Part shown: positions 1 to 8,265 of the stretch, piece after piece
Layout of the letters: every line of letters starts with the position of its first letter
How positions within the stretch are numbered: the first letter of the stretch is position 1
Source of the DNA: an uncultured Granulosicoccaceae bacterium
GTDB lineage: Bacteria; Pseudomonadota; Gammaproteobacteria; Granulosicoccales; Granulosicoccaceae
DNA: 64,000 nucleotides
Direction: 5' to 3'
Assembly (NCBI GenBank): GCA_938006335.1
Contig: CALLMF010000044.1
Location: forward strand, 1-64,000
Notes under the pieces: model-generated
Seen by the model: the letters and a program-made list of their open reading frames with translations, nothing else
Databases searched by the model: none
What the model was told of the DNA's origin: nothing
Made by a program: the position numbers and the translations under genes

Positions 1-13
1 ACTTGCTCACCTA

Positions 14-289
14 TCACGACCGGCCAAGAGCGATGTGGTTGATGACCGTGTCGATTCCGGGGGTCGCCTTGGCTGCGCGCTCTGCCGCCAATTTGCCCAT
101 GGTGTCCGAGTAGCCGAACAGCAGGGCCGTATCACCGTCGACCGTGACCGACACCTGGCCGGTGCCAGTAAGTGCCTGACGGACGTTCTGTGAGACTTCG
201 CTGTGTGTGACCGCAGACGCAGGACCGACGGCGGCAAAGGTGGCTGCAACAGCGAGAGCGGCGGTAGCTAGCAGGTGACGAATTTGCAT
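14..289 (-). CDS. Exported single BON-domain protein
   Basis: Short exported protein of 91 residues. I start it at the ATG at 289 rather than the ORF-track start because a typical signal peptide begins there (MQIRHLLATAALAVAATFA, cleaved around ASA-V). The mature part (SEVSQNVRQAL..GQVSVTVDGDTALLFGYSDTMGKLAAERAAKATPGIDTVINHIAL) has the alternating hydrophobic pattern and central glycine of a BON domain, as in OsmY, which binds phospholipid or other envelope ligands. It carries one BON copy where OsmY has two. Its role is probably in envelope stress or periplasmic binding, which is inference. It has no operon partner in the window. Confidence 0.7.
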   Translation of the reverse strand: MQIRHLLATAALAVAATFAAVGPASAVTHSEVSQNVRQALTGTGQVSVTVDGDTALLFGYSDTMGKLAAERAAKATPGIDTVINHIALGRS

Positions 290-483
290 GATCTGATTCT
301 CCAAGTTGAGTTGAGTTGAAATCGAAACGTTCGCGCTGTGGCGTGTTCTTGTTTCGATGGAATCAGTATCGGGAGGCAAGCTTGCGGGAGCATTGGCGGC
401 GCTTTACAGCTGCACAAGGTCGGCTGCGGGAACTTTCGTGGCGCTGATGTGCCCACCGCCGGCGACGCAAATTGCTCGGGCAC

Positions 484-508
484 AAAAAAGCCGCTGTCAA
501 ACGGCTTG
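484..508 (-). terminator. Rho-independent terminator, minus strand
   Basis: Read on the minus strand, AAGCCG, an eight-base loop and CGGCTT are followed directly by a run of T. It closes a minus-strand unit. The stop of the reading frame ending at 497 lies inside the hairpin loop. It closely resembles the terminator behind the initiator tRNA (15052-15077). Confidence 0.6.
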
Positions 509-736
509 AACGTCGGCGCTTACGCGATCGAGGCCAAGCGCGACCTCCACCGCATCTTCGAGCCCGTCGTCATCGTTGTTCTCGTTAGTCAGACAGCGGC
601 TGGCCGAGACCATCGGCTGGTCCGTCCGAATGCGCACAGTCGCGAGAAAAATCACTTCGCTGACCTTCGCGATTACACCGTTAGATTCGGCACCGTCTCT
701 AGGAAGAAACTCGACAGTCGCTCGATCGCTGAACGG
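497..736 (-). pseudogene. Possible 3' fragment of a Ca-binding-repeat protein
   Basis: The minus frame ending at 497 has a C-terminus (NENNDDDGLEDAVEVALGLD) resembling the D-x-DGL-x-D-x-x-E-x-x-LG-x-D calcium-binding motif of thrombospondin-3-like repeats. It is followed at once by a terminator. The frame runs open upstream, but the only convincing ATG (613) gives just 38 residues and I see no upstream start in the coding-like part. It may be the tail of a decayed gene or a very small gene. Coding bias is moderate. The assignment rests on one motif. Confidence 0.25.
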
Positions 737-747
737 ATAAGCGGAAG

Positions 748-934
748 ATGTCGCTACTTCCTGGTCAAGGACAAGGGCCAGACCAACCGGACCGCGAACG
801 CGCTGTCGCTGCACATCGGGCTGTCGATCGTGGTGGTGATGATCGCCGGCGCCACCGGCATCATCGAGATGAACCCGCTTCGCCACCATGTGGTGTACCG
901 CTTGAACCGCGACGAGTGGGAAGCGATGCGTTAG
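748..934 (+). pseudogene. Small one-TM membrane protein with apparent frameshift
   Basis: From about 755 to the TAG at 932-934 the plus frame has very strong third-position GC bias and encodes YFLVKDKGQTNRTANALSLH, a hydrophobic segment (IGLSIVVVMIAGATGII) and a charged tail (YRLNRDEWEAMR), which is a plausible single-pass protein of about 60 residues. The only ATG with an upstream purine-rich stretch (748, after gcggaag) is in a different frame. One inserted base after ATGTC would give MSRYFLVKD. I read this as a recently frameshifted small gene or a sequencing indel. I do not recognise the family. Confidence 0.35.
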
Positions 935-950
935 TGGTAAGCGCGTCGGC

Positions 951-2543
951 TCAGTGGCTGCGCAGCACTCGACCCGCATCCGCATCGGTCCGGTGTCCGT
1001 CACGCATCGAGGCGACGCCATTGACCAGCACATGAGCGATGCCGGTAGCGAAACGCCTTGGCTCGTGAACGTCGCAATGGCTGGCGATGCGTTCGCCGTC
1101 GAACACCGTGATGTCGGCACACGCCCCGCGCTGCAAGGTCCCGCGGTCAGTGATACCGAGGCGCGCCGCCGGTAGCGCGGTGAGCCTGCGCACCCCCTCA
1201 CCCAAGCTCATGACCCGATGGTCGCGAACGTAGTGCTGCAGGAAGCGTGCGGCCCAGCCATATCCGCTGAGCGAACCGATGTGATGCTTCAGACAGCCTT
1301 CCGGCGACAGCGCCAGCGTGTCGGAGATCACCGCACACTCCGACTGGCCGAGCGCCAGCCGAATATCGGCTTCGGAAAAGGACTGCGAGGTCCACATGAG
1401 ATGGCTCATGTGCTCCCCTTCCTCCAGCAGCAGATCAAGTGCAGCATCGTACGGATCACAATCCCGCAGCGCACCGATCTGGGCAAAGTTCTTCCCGACC
1501 AGCTCGATGTTGGCACCCGACTGCATCAGCACGATCTTCTCCCAGATTCCGTCGCTGACCAGTCGCCACATCGGCCGCGGGTTGCGCTTGATCCGTTTGC
1601 GCACCGTCGGATCGCGCAGCCGCTCACCGACCGCCGCCACACCGCCTTCCTGTGCCCACTGCGGCAGAATCGCCATCACACGGGTGTGAGACCAATCGTG
1701 CGGTATCACGTCGTAGGCGACATCGACACCGCGCTGGCGCGCGGCATCGACCATTTCGATGGCGTGTTCCATCGCGTAGGACGGCGCACCGTGCTTGGGC
1801 TGAATGTGCGAGATCTGCAAGCGTGCCCCCGCTGTCCGTGCGGTGGAAATGGCTTCGCCGAAGCCGATGTCGTAGTGTTGATCTCGATTGCGGACATGGG
1901 TCGCGTACAACACCCCCTTGCGCGCCGCGATGGCGGTCAGCTCGCTCATCTGCTCGGGCGTGGCGACGCTGCCTGGCCAGTATTCCAACCCGGAGGAGAA
2001 TCCGTAGGCGCCACCATCGATGCTGTCTTCGAGCAGCCCCTTCATCGTATCCAGCTCATCGTCGTCGGCTGGCCGAAGCTCATCGCCCAATACCGCGCGA
2101 TGAATCGTTCCATGACCGACGAACGCTGCGACATTGACGCCGAGTGCGATCTTGTCCAGGTGATCCAGGTAGCCCGAGAAGGTCGTCCAGTCGACATCGA
2201 TCATGCCGTCGGTGAACCCGGGGGCCATGATCGCCACGTCCAGGGCGTCGTTCACCGGGGCACACGAAAAACCGCATTGACCGATGACTTCGGTAGTGAC
2301 CCCTTGGTGCACCTGACTTTGCGCACGACCGTCGGCGGCCAGCGTGAAATCCGAGTGCGTGTGCAGGTCGATGAATCCCGGCGCCACCGTGAGCCCATCC
2401 GCGTCTAGCCGATCGGCGGCTGGCACATCGGCCAGATCGCCGATCTCCTGGATGCGCCCATCAGCGATTCCGACATCGGCACGAATGCCGTCGCCACCAC
2501 GGCCATCGTGCACCGTGCCACCCTGGATGATCAGATCGAGCAT
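951..2543 (-). CDS. N-acyl-D-amino-acid deacylase (D-aminoacylase)
   Basis: Amidohydrolase-superfamily enzyme of 530 residues, the usual length for D-aminoacylases, which remove the acyl group from N-acyl-D-amino acids in the cytoplasm. The N-terminal beta-sandwich segment (LIIQGGTVHDGRGG) leads to the metal-binding GFIDLHTHSDF (HxH). Further metal or active-site segments are YATHVRNRD and LQISHIQPKHG, and the C-terminus closes the composite domain (GTLQRGACADITVFD). It is the last gene of the dctPQM operon, 22 bases behind dctM, so the transporter probably imports its substrates or related acylated D-amino acids. N-acyl-D-Glu or D-Asp specificity cannot be told from the sequence. Confidence 0.88.
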   Translation of the reverse strand: MLDLIIQGGTVHDGRGGDGIRADVGIADGRIQEIGDLADVPAADRLDADGLTVAPGFIDLHTHSDFTLAADGRAQSQVHQGVTTEVIGQCGFSCAPVNDALDVAIMAPGFTDGMIDVDWTTFSGYLDHLDKIALGVNVAAFVGHGTIHRAVLGDELRPADDDELDTMKGLLEDSIDGGAYGFSSGLEYWPGSVATPEQMSELTAIAARKGVLYATHVRNRDQHYDIGFGEAISTARTAGARLQISHIQPKHGAPSYAMEHAIEMVDAARQRGVDVAYDVIPHDWSHTRVMAILPQWAQEGGVAAVGERLRDPTVRKRIKRNPRPMWRLVSDGIWEKIVLMQSGANIELVGKNFAQIGALRDCDPYDAALDLLLEEGEHMSHLMWTSQSFSEADIRLALGQSECAVISDTLALSPEGCLKHHIGSLSGYGWAARFLQHYVRDHRVMSLGEGVRRLTALPAARLGITDRGTLQRGACADITVFDGERIASHCDVHEPRRFATGIAHVLVNGVASMRDGHRTDADAGRVLRSH

Positions 2544-2565
2544 GCAAGCCTCTTGCGGTTGAAGG

Positions 2566-3858
2566 TCAGTAGCGGGCTTCGCCGTACACCAGATCGGGCA
2601 ACCACAGCGACAGCTCGGGAAAGAAGATCAACAGGAGCAATCCGATGCAGTAGGCAACGATGAACGGCAGCACAGCGACCGAGACCTGTTCTATCGTCAC
2701 GTTGGAGATTCGCGCTGCCACATTGAGATTGCCGCCCAGCGGCGGGGTGAGGAAGCCGATCTCGCAGGTGATCACGGTGAACACGCCGAACAGCACCGGG
2801 TCGACACCGAGCCCGGTCACCAACGGCAGGAACACCGATGTGAACAGGATGATCTGCGCCAGCGACTCCATGAAGGTTCCGATCACGATGTAGAACACCC
2901 CGATGAGAATCATCACCACCACCACATTGGTGGTGAAGCTGGTGATGAGCGCTTCGATGGCCGAGGGAATGTCGTAGAACGCCGACAGCTGTCCAAACGC
3001 CAGCGTGGGTGTCAGCAGAATGAGCAGACCGGTCAGCAACGCGGTGAATCGCAACGCATCGATGATCTTGGTGGCGTCCAGTTCCCGGTACACGACGGTG
3101 CCGACGAACAGCGCGTAAAAGACTGCCACCGCTGCGGCCTCGGTCGGTGTGAACGCACCGCTGTAGATGCCGCCGAGAATCAGCACCGGTGCGCCGATGG
3201 CCCACTTGCCGTCGCTGACCGCTCGCAGTGCCGGGCCCCACTTGAACGACGGCCCGGTGCCGCCATAGCCGCGTCGACGCGCAACGATGTATGTCGTGAT
3301 CATCAGAAGAAACGTGACGATGACGCCCGGTATGACGCCTGCCAGGAACAGACGAGGAATCGAGGTCTCCGAGACCAACCCGTAGATGATCATCAGGTTG
3401 GACGGAGGAATCAGGCTGCCTAGCGCACCGCCGGCCGCCGCAATGGCCGCGGCGAACGGGACGTCGTAGCCGTCGCGCTTCATCGCAGGCACCGTTACCG
3501 AGCCGATTGCTGCGGTGGTCGCAGGTCCGGAGCCCGACAAGGCCGCGAACAGCATGCACGCGAAGACGGTGACCAATCCCAGGCTGCCACGATAGGCACC
3601 GACCAGATTGGTGGCGATGCCGATCAGACGCGTCGCCATGCCACCCACTTCCATGAGGCGTCCAGCGAGCACGAACAGCGGAATGGTCAGCAGCGGAAAC
3701 GGCGTAAGGCTCGTGTACGCAGTCTGCGCCAGCAGCGTGTAGGGGATGTCGATCAAGAACAACGCCAGCACGGTGGTCAGGCCGACCGCGGCAAACAGCG
3801 GTGTACCGATCAGCGTCAAGCCGGTAAACACCAGGCCGATGAGCACAAGATCGTTCAT
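2566..3858 (-). CDS. dctM: TRAP transporter large permease DctM
   Basis: Large membrane subunit of a tripartite ATP-independent periplasmic transporter, 430 residues with about 12 hydrophobic segments. It carries out sodium-coupled uptake of the ligand delivered by the DctP protein. Typical DctM segments are visible: GSGPATTAAIGSVTVPAMKR, GGALGSLIPPSNLMIIYG and LTPPLGGNLNVAARIS. I start at the ATG at 3858 (MNDLVLIGLVFTGL) because the longer ORF-track start adds a non-homologous arginine-rich leader overlapping dctQ. The gap to dctQ is 4 bases, indicating translational coupling. Confidence 0.93.
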   Translation of the reverse strand: MNDLVLIGLVFTGLTLIGTPLFAAVGLTTVLALFLIDIPYTLLAQTAYTSLTPFPLLTIPLFVLAGRLMEVGGMATRLIGIATNLVGAYRGSLGLVTVFACMLFAALSGSGPATTAAIGSVTVPAMKRDGYDVPFAAAIAAAGGALGSLIPPSNLMIIYGLVSETSIPRLFLAGVIPGVIVTFLLMITTYIVARRRGYGGTGPSFKWGPALRAVSDGKWAIGAPVLILGGIYSGAFTPTEAAAVAVFYALFVGTVVYRELDATKIIDALRFTALLTGLLILLTPTLAFGQLSAFYDIPSAIEALITSFTTNVVVVMILIGVFYIVIGTFMESLAQIILFTSVFLPLVTGLGVDPVLFGVFTVITCEIGFLTPPLGGNLNVAARISNVTIEQVSVAVLPFIVAYCIGLLLLIFFPELSLWLPDLVYGEARY

Positions 3859-3862
3859 GCGC

Positions 3863-4378
3863 TCAGAGCGCCTCGTGTTCGGGACGCATGCCGGGCAGTC
3901 CCCGCCGCCCCTCTCGCCACCAGCCAACGTATATCTGGACCAGCCGGAGCAGGATGAGCGCGTAGCCGATAACGATGATGGTCTGTGGCCAGAACTCGTC
4001 GATACCGAGGCGCGGCGTGTGCGATGGGTACTTCGCCAGCACCGCCAGGTACTGCACACCGATGATCAGCATGAACACCGAAAACAGGATGCACAGGGCG
4101 TCGGCGATGAACACCACGACGCGCCCCAGCGACAGCGGCAGCGCCATGACGCCAACCATGATGCGAATGTGAAAGCGCTCGCGAACGCACAGTGAGGCGC
4201 CCATGTACACCGCCCACACCATGCCGATCGCGGCCAGCTCTTCGCTCCACTGCAACGCGGAGTCGAACACGTAGCGCATGATCACTTGCAAGAAGACCAG
4301 ACTGGCGACCGCGCTCAAGGCCACGCAGCAGATCGTCTCCTCGAAATGTCGTTCCAGCCAGCGGGCGATGCGGATCAT
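3863..4378 (-). CDS. dctQ: TRAP transporter small permease DctQ
   Basis: Small membrane subunit of the TRAP transporter, 171 residues with four predicted transmembrane helices. The family signature between helices 2 and 3 is visible: RYVFDSALQWSEELA, then a second pattern around FHIRIMVG. It partners with DctM to its 3' side and the solute-binding DctP to its 5' side. Order and spacing (43 bases after dctP, 4 before dctM) show one transcription unit. Confidence 0.9.
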   Translation of the reverse strand: MIRIARWLERHFEETICCVALSAVASLVFLQVIMRYVFDSALQWSEELAAIGMVWAVYMGASLCVRERFHIRIMVGVMALPLSLGRVVVFIADALCILFSVFMLIIGVQYLAVLAKYPSHTPRLGIDEFWPQTIIVIGYALILLRLVQIYVGWWREGRRGLPGMRPEHEAL

Positions 4379-4421
4379 GGCGCGCTACCGACGATTCGTT
4401 GAATCCGCATCGCGCCTTCGA

Positions 4422-5405
4422 TCAATCGGCTACTGCCTGGATGTCGGACACCAGGGCTGCGAAGTCGTCGCCGCGTTCCGCAGCGATCTCCTGCTGGACC
4501 GTCTGCGCGGCAGCAATGAAGTCAGCGCGATCCGGTCGGGTGATCTGCATGCCACCCTCGCTCACCAGCCAATCCCGGATCTTGTCGGTGGCCGAGCTGA
4601 GGATCTCGGAATGATACTCACCAGCTTCTTGCGCCGCCCTCATCACTGCCTCGCGCTGGCCGTCGTCGAGCTTGTCCATGAAGCGACCCGACGCCAGCAA
4701 CGGCGTGAAGCCGGAGAAATGATCGAGGATCGTCAGGTACGGCGCGAACTCGAAGAACTTCATCTCCTGGATGACGTTCGTACCGTTGTCGCCGCCATCG
4801 ATCGTTCCGGTCTGCAATGCGGTCGGCGTTTCGGACCACGCCAGCGGCACCGGCTCGGCGCCGAACGCCTCGAACGTCTTCAACATGACCTCGTTCTTGG
4901 GCACCCGGATCTTCAACCCGTCCATGTCCGCCATCGTATTGATCGGTCGATCGGAGTTGAAGAAGTCGCGGTAGCTCGGCCCGCCGAACGTCAGCAGCGT
5001 CACGCCGGTGTCGGCCAGAATCCGTTCCTTCATCTGTTGGCCCACGTCGCCGTCGGCCACCTTCAACAGGTGTTCGGTGCTCTGGAAAATGTACGGCAAC
5101 ACAAAGACGTCCATCAGCGGCCAGTGCGGCGAGACGTTGTTCTGTGAGATAAGATAGGCATCGACGGTGCCCAGCTGCATTGCCTTGAAGGCATCGTCTT
5201 CGGTGGCGATCTGCGCGCAGCAACGCAGCTTCACATCGATGCTGCCGTCGGAGTACGTCTCGACGAGCTCCTCGAACTTCGTGGCGATGATGCCGTTGTC
5301 GGACTCGAGCGGCGTCGCCCAGCCCAGGTTCATGGTGATGTCAGCGGCGTGCGCCGAGGCAAAGACGCTGGTGGCGCAAAGTGCCGCGCTCAGGATGTGT
5401 CGCAT
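4422..5405 (-). CDS. dctP: TRAP transporter solute-binding protein DctP
   Basis: Periplasmic substrate-binding protein of 327 residues. I start at the ATG at 5405 because it opens a clean signal peptide (MRHILSAALCATSVFASAHA) followed by the mature N-terminus ADITMNLGWATPLESDNGI. Family features include the conserved arginine segment near the middle (MDGLKIRVPKNEVMLKTFEAFGAEPVPLAWSE) that contacts ligand carboxylates in DctP proteins, followed by TALQTGTIDGGDN. It is the first gene of the operon with dctQ, dctM and the D-aminoacylase gene, so acylated D-amino acids or related carboxylates are likely ligands (inference from context). Confidence 0.92.
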   Translation of the reverse strand: MRHILSAALCATSVFASAHAADITMNLGWATPLESDNGIIATKFEELVETYSDGSIDVKLRCCAQIATEDDAFKAMQLGTVDAYLISQNNVSPHWPLMDVFVLPYIFQSTEHLLKVADGDVGQQMKERILADTGVTLLTFGGPSYRDFFNSDRPINTMADMDGLKIRVPKNEVMLKTFEAFGAEPVPLAWSETPTALQTGTIDGGDNGTNVIQEMKFFEFAPYLTILDHFSGFTPLLASGRFMDKLDDGQREAVMRAAQEAGEYHSEILSSATDKIRDWLVSEGGMQITRPDRADFIAAAQTVQQEIAAERGDDFAALVSDIQAVAD

Positions 5406-5533
5406 GGTGGAGACCCTTGCTGTTGCGAAGACGCGATTTATCGTAACAAGACAGCAAGGCGCTGCATAATGCATATTGATGGACCAACTGATGCCTTTAG
5501 GGCATCGAATAGCGACAGATAGAACGAGCGCAC
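5406..5533. promoter_or_regulatory. Divergent control region of dctP and LysR gene
   Basis: The 128 bases between the dctP start and the LysR start hold promoters for both directions. A short AT-rich palindromic core (aatgcatatt, centred near 5473) is the best visible operator candidate. LysR regulators usually bind such divergent regions and control the neighbouring operon. No clear -35/-10 pair was identified. Confidence 0.45.
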
Positions 5534-6499
5534 ATGGATACAGGACTGCGTCGGCTTCACTACTTTCGCGCCTTGGCGTCCCAGTTGAACTTTCGCCGCA
5601 CCGCCGACACTCTGGGCCTCACGCAACCAGCGTTGAGCCGCGCCATCGCCTTGCTCGAAAGCGATATCGGGGTTGCATTGTTCACTCGCAGCCGCGCCGG
5701 TGTTGCCCTGACCCCGGCCGGCCAGGCATTCGCAGCGGGCACCGCCAATGTGCTGACGGAGTTGGAAGGGGCGATCACACAAGCCCGCCGTATCGCCGCT
5801 GGCGAGGCCGGCGAGCTGGTCATCGGCTACACCGACACGGCGATCACCGGGTGCTTGCCGGACATCGTGCACCGATTTCGCGAGCGCTATCCGGCGCTGG
5901 AGGTTGCGCTGCGTCAGGGGTACACGCATCAGCAACGCCAGTGGTTGCAGAGCGGCATACTCGACGTCGCCTTCATGACCGGCCCCGACCAGCACCCGGA
6001 CCGCAGCGCGGTCGACGTGCAATCCGACCGATTCACGGTCGTACTGCCCCGCACGCATCGGCTGGCTACCGCGACTGCACTGAGACTTGCCGACCTGGCC
6101 GATGAACCCTTCGTGCTCGGCGATGCGGATCACTGGAGCGTCTACAACGAACACCTGTTTCGACTGTGTTCCGTCGACGGCTTCGTTCCACGCGTGGTGC
6201 AGAGCGCGCCCGACTCGCGCGGCATCATCGGGCTGGTGTCCTGTGGCATGGGGCTATCGGTGCAGACGGAGAGCCTTACGCGTCACGGCGACTCGCGCGT
6301 GGTCTTTCGCCCGCTCAGCGACTGCGACGACATGGTCGTGACGCAGGCGGTGTGGCTGACTCAGGCCGAACACGCACCGACGCGTCGCTTCCTCAATTAC
6401 CTGATCGGCAACGATTCACTTCCGACCGGCGATTCCGCGCAGGAAGGCTTGAGTGCGTCGATCGCTGCCCGCTCGCCACGTCAGGATCTCACGCCGTAA
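5534..6499 (+). CDS. LysR-family transcriptional regulator
   Basis: Protein of 321 residues with the LysR layout. An N-terminal winged helix-turn-helix (LHYFRALASQLNFRRTADTLGLTQPALSRAIALLESDIGVALFTRS, residues about 7-55) is followed by a two-lobed effector-binding domain starting near residue 90 (GELVIGYTDTAITGCLPDIVHRF). It is divergent from the dctPQM-deacylase operon and probably controls it in response to its substrate. Its stop overlaps the convergent truncated defence gene by 11 bases, so the edge of the accessory island lies within or just after its 3' end. Confidence 0.92.
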   Translation: MDTGLRRLHYFRALASQLNFRRTADTLGLTQPALSRAIALLESDIGVALFTRSRAGVALTPAGQAFAAGTANVLTELEGAITQARRIAAGEAGELVIGYTDTAITGCLPDIVHRFRERYPALEVALRQGYTHQQRQWLQSGILDVAFMTGPDQHPDRSAVDVQSDRFTVVLPRTHRLATATALRLADLADEPFVLGDADHWSVYNEHLFRLCSVDGFVPRVVQSAPDSRGIIGLVSCGMGLSVQTESLTRHGDSRVVFRPLSDCDDMVVTQAVWLTQAEHAPTRRFLNYLIGNDSLPTGDSAQEGLSASIAARSPRQDLTP

Positions 6500-7427
6500 G
6501 TGCGCGCCCCCGCTGCCGCTCATGCGGCGATAGCGCTTGATGCACTAGCCTTCGAACGGCTTGTAGCAGCGCACGAGATCCGGACGGTCCGGCCACGAGC
6601 GCGGCCGAATGGTAATCAAGCCCATCGATGACCGAGCGACGCGGACCGATTCTCGGGAGAACCAGACCGGCCGTGACATGTCCCGGTTGAACGTCGACGC
6701 CCAGGTAGAAGCCGGGATCAGCAATCGGCGTCCGGAAGTCCACTGCCTCGCATGTCCCGTCGCGCACAGCGGCCTCGATGAATGCAGGATCGGTAATGGC
6801 GAGCGTTCCGTTGATCAGATCGGCGATGTCGCTCGCGCATAAACCGCGGTACTCCTTCGGCCTCCGCATGCCGTTGTCGCTAGCGAGAAGCCCGCACTCC
6901 TCGAGCAACCGGACGAAGCAAATCTCCGCCTCGATCGGACTGCAGTTGGTCTCTCTCGCGATCAGCGCGACGGCGTCCTCCTTCGGATTGGGAACGTGGA
7001 AGATCGTCGTCTTAACGAGCAAATCCCGCTTCCGCCTCGTGCCTGTCAGTCGCTTGGCAAAAGACTCGGCGAGCGAGATACGTCCGTCCACTCCGGCCGC
7101 ATGCCTCGCGACTCCCTGCTCGACGATCAGCTCGAGCGAACTCGGGGTATCCGTCGCTCGGTCGTGTCGTTCCCAGAGTTCCTTCAGAGGCTTCTCGACA
7201 CCTGCGGGGTTCAGCGGACCCAAGTGCGCCCTGCGACTCTTTACCTGAACCAGGCTCGCTTCGGCACCCGTCCGACACTCCACGTCGTCCCCTCCCTCGG
7301 GGATGACCAGCGCAGATGGATCCTCGCGGGCCCACACGCGGACGGCACGCCACGCCGCGACGGCATCCTGATAGCGAAACCCGCGCCCTGCGTGCGAGCC
7401 CTTCCGGTCGATGAGACCTGACGACAT
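6489..7427 (-). pseudogene. Truncated nuclease-STAND defence protein (N-terminal part)
   Basis: Reading frame of 312 residues, third gene of the caspase operon (19 bases after its neighbour). The N-terminus has a PD-(D/E)xK nuclease pattern like DUF4297 effectors: GRGFRYQDAVAAWRA, then E44-GGDDVE (47-50) and QVKSRR with Q61 and K63. The C-terminal part reads YLGVDVQPGHVTAGLVLPR and then ALVAGPSGS at about residue 284, which looks like the first half of a Walker A loop (GPSGSGKS) of a STAND ATPase. The lysine never arrives and the frame runs 28 more residues through unrelated DNA. I infer a large STAND protein that lost its ATPase and sensor parts. Whether the stump is still made or active is unknown. 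Confidence 0.6.
6545..6589 (-). pseudogene. 3' stub of an unidentified gene at island junction
   Basis: In a different minus frame from the truncated STAND gene, 14 codons with strong third-position GC bias read DRPDLVRCYKPFEG and end in TAG at 6545. This looks like the genuine C-terminus of another gene, fused to the broken STAND gene near 6575-6590. It is too short to name. Confidence 0.35.
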
Positions 7428-7446
7428 CGAATTCTCGCCAGATCAG

Positions 7447-8250
7447 CTATCGAGCGGCCAGCGCGTGGACGCCTTCGATGACCACGTCCTCATCAGAGCC
7501 ATGCCCGTGCAAACGCGGTCGCCTGCCGCGGAAGCGTACCGGTACCCCGGAGCCGTCCACCAGCCCGAGCCGTAGCTCAAGAATCGTGTCTACCACGTTC
7601 AATCGCCTCAGCAGGTAGACGCACCGGAGGCGGGCACAGCGAAGGCGGTGCTCGGTGTCGCCGTACGCGCCGGTACGCAAATCCTTCAAGGGACGTTCCT
7701 GCAGAAGACCTTCACTGTCTGACAGGAATCCTTCGATCGGCAGGCTGGCTCGTCCGAACCCGGGTGCGTTTCGCTCGTCGACCAAGTCCCTGTCAAGCAG
7801 TATGCGGTTGGCTTTGATGACGGCGAAGTCGTGCGGCGTATAGTATCGGCCTTCTGTCTGCAGCCCTCCGCCCATACCGCCCGGGATGAATTTCCGCGCT
7901 TGCTGCTCCTCGCGAAGCCGGATCGTCCACAGGAGGCGACCCTTGCTGGACACCGAGTCCACGGAGACGACGTGCAAGTCGCCGCCTTCGTTGAGGTGGG
8001 CGTAGGCAACCGTGTCACCAGAGAATCCGTAAGGGGAGCGGAGCGCGCGAAGTGCAGCCTCGTCCTCAGCGGTGGACGACGGCACGACGACCATCAGCCC
8101 TTCGCTGTCGGATCGAACCTCCACCTCGTCGTAGTATCGATCGCCAAGCATCACTAGCGCACCGCTCGATTCGACGATCAGCTGGTCTTCGGCTGATTTC
8201 GTCGTGTCCGCGCCACCCGGTGCGAGCGAAGGAACGGGCTTCTCGATCAC
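7447..8250 (-). CDS. Unknown protein between caspase and nuclease genes
   Basis: Protein of 267 residues that I do not recognise. It lies 15 bases after the caspase-like gene and 19 before the truncated nuclease-STAND gene, so the three are co-transcribed. The N-terminal part looks beta-rich (SGALVMLGDRYYDEVEVRSD, GLMVVVPSS, HVVSVDSVSSKGRLLWTIRL). The middle is glycine-rich (FIPGGMGGGLQTEGRYY) and the C-terminal third is arginine-rich and probably helical, then beta (RCARLRCVYLLRRLNVVDTILELRLGLVDGSG). There is no signal peptide, membrane segment or catalytic signature. By position it could be a protease substrate, adaptor or regulator. Confidence 0.65.
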   Translation of the reverse strand: MIEKPVPSLAPGGADTTKSAEDQLIVESSGALVMLGDRYYDEVEVRSDSEGLMVVVPSSTAEDEAALRALRSPYGFSGDTVAYAHLNEGGDLHVVSVDSVSSKGRLLWTIRLREEQQARKFIPGGMGGGLQTEGRYYTPHDFAVIKANRILLDRDLVDERNAPGFGRASLPIEGFLSDSEGLLQERPLKDLRTGAYGDTEHRLRCARLRCVYLLRRLNVVDTILELRLGLVDGSGVPVRFRGRRPRLHGHGSDEDVVIEGVHALAAR

Positions 8251-8265
8251 TCGCCCCGAGACGTG

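Noticed and set aside
338-934. 198-residue plus ORF in the first kilobase
   Set aside because: Only the last 60 codons show coding bias. The first two thirds lie over a terminator and a minus-strand fragment, so the full frame is not a gene.
1218-2408. 396-residue plus ORF
   Set aside because: Antisense shadow of the D-aminoacylase gene; histidine/arginine-rich with no family motifs.
2531-3559. 342-residue minus ORF
   Set aside because: Out-of-frame shadow of dctM, very rich in R, H and G.
6497-6510. Possible att-like match of the tRNA-fMet 3' end at the other island edge
   Set aside because: Only agcgggggc (9 bases) is shared, and in inverted orientation; too short in GC-rich DNA to count as an attachment site.
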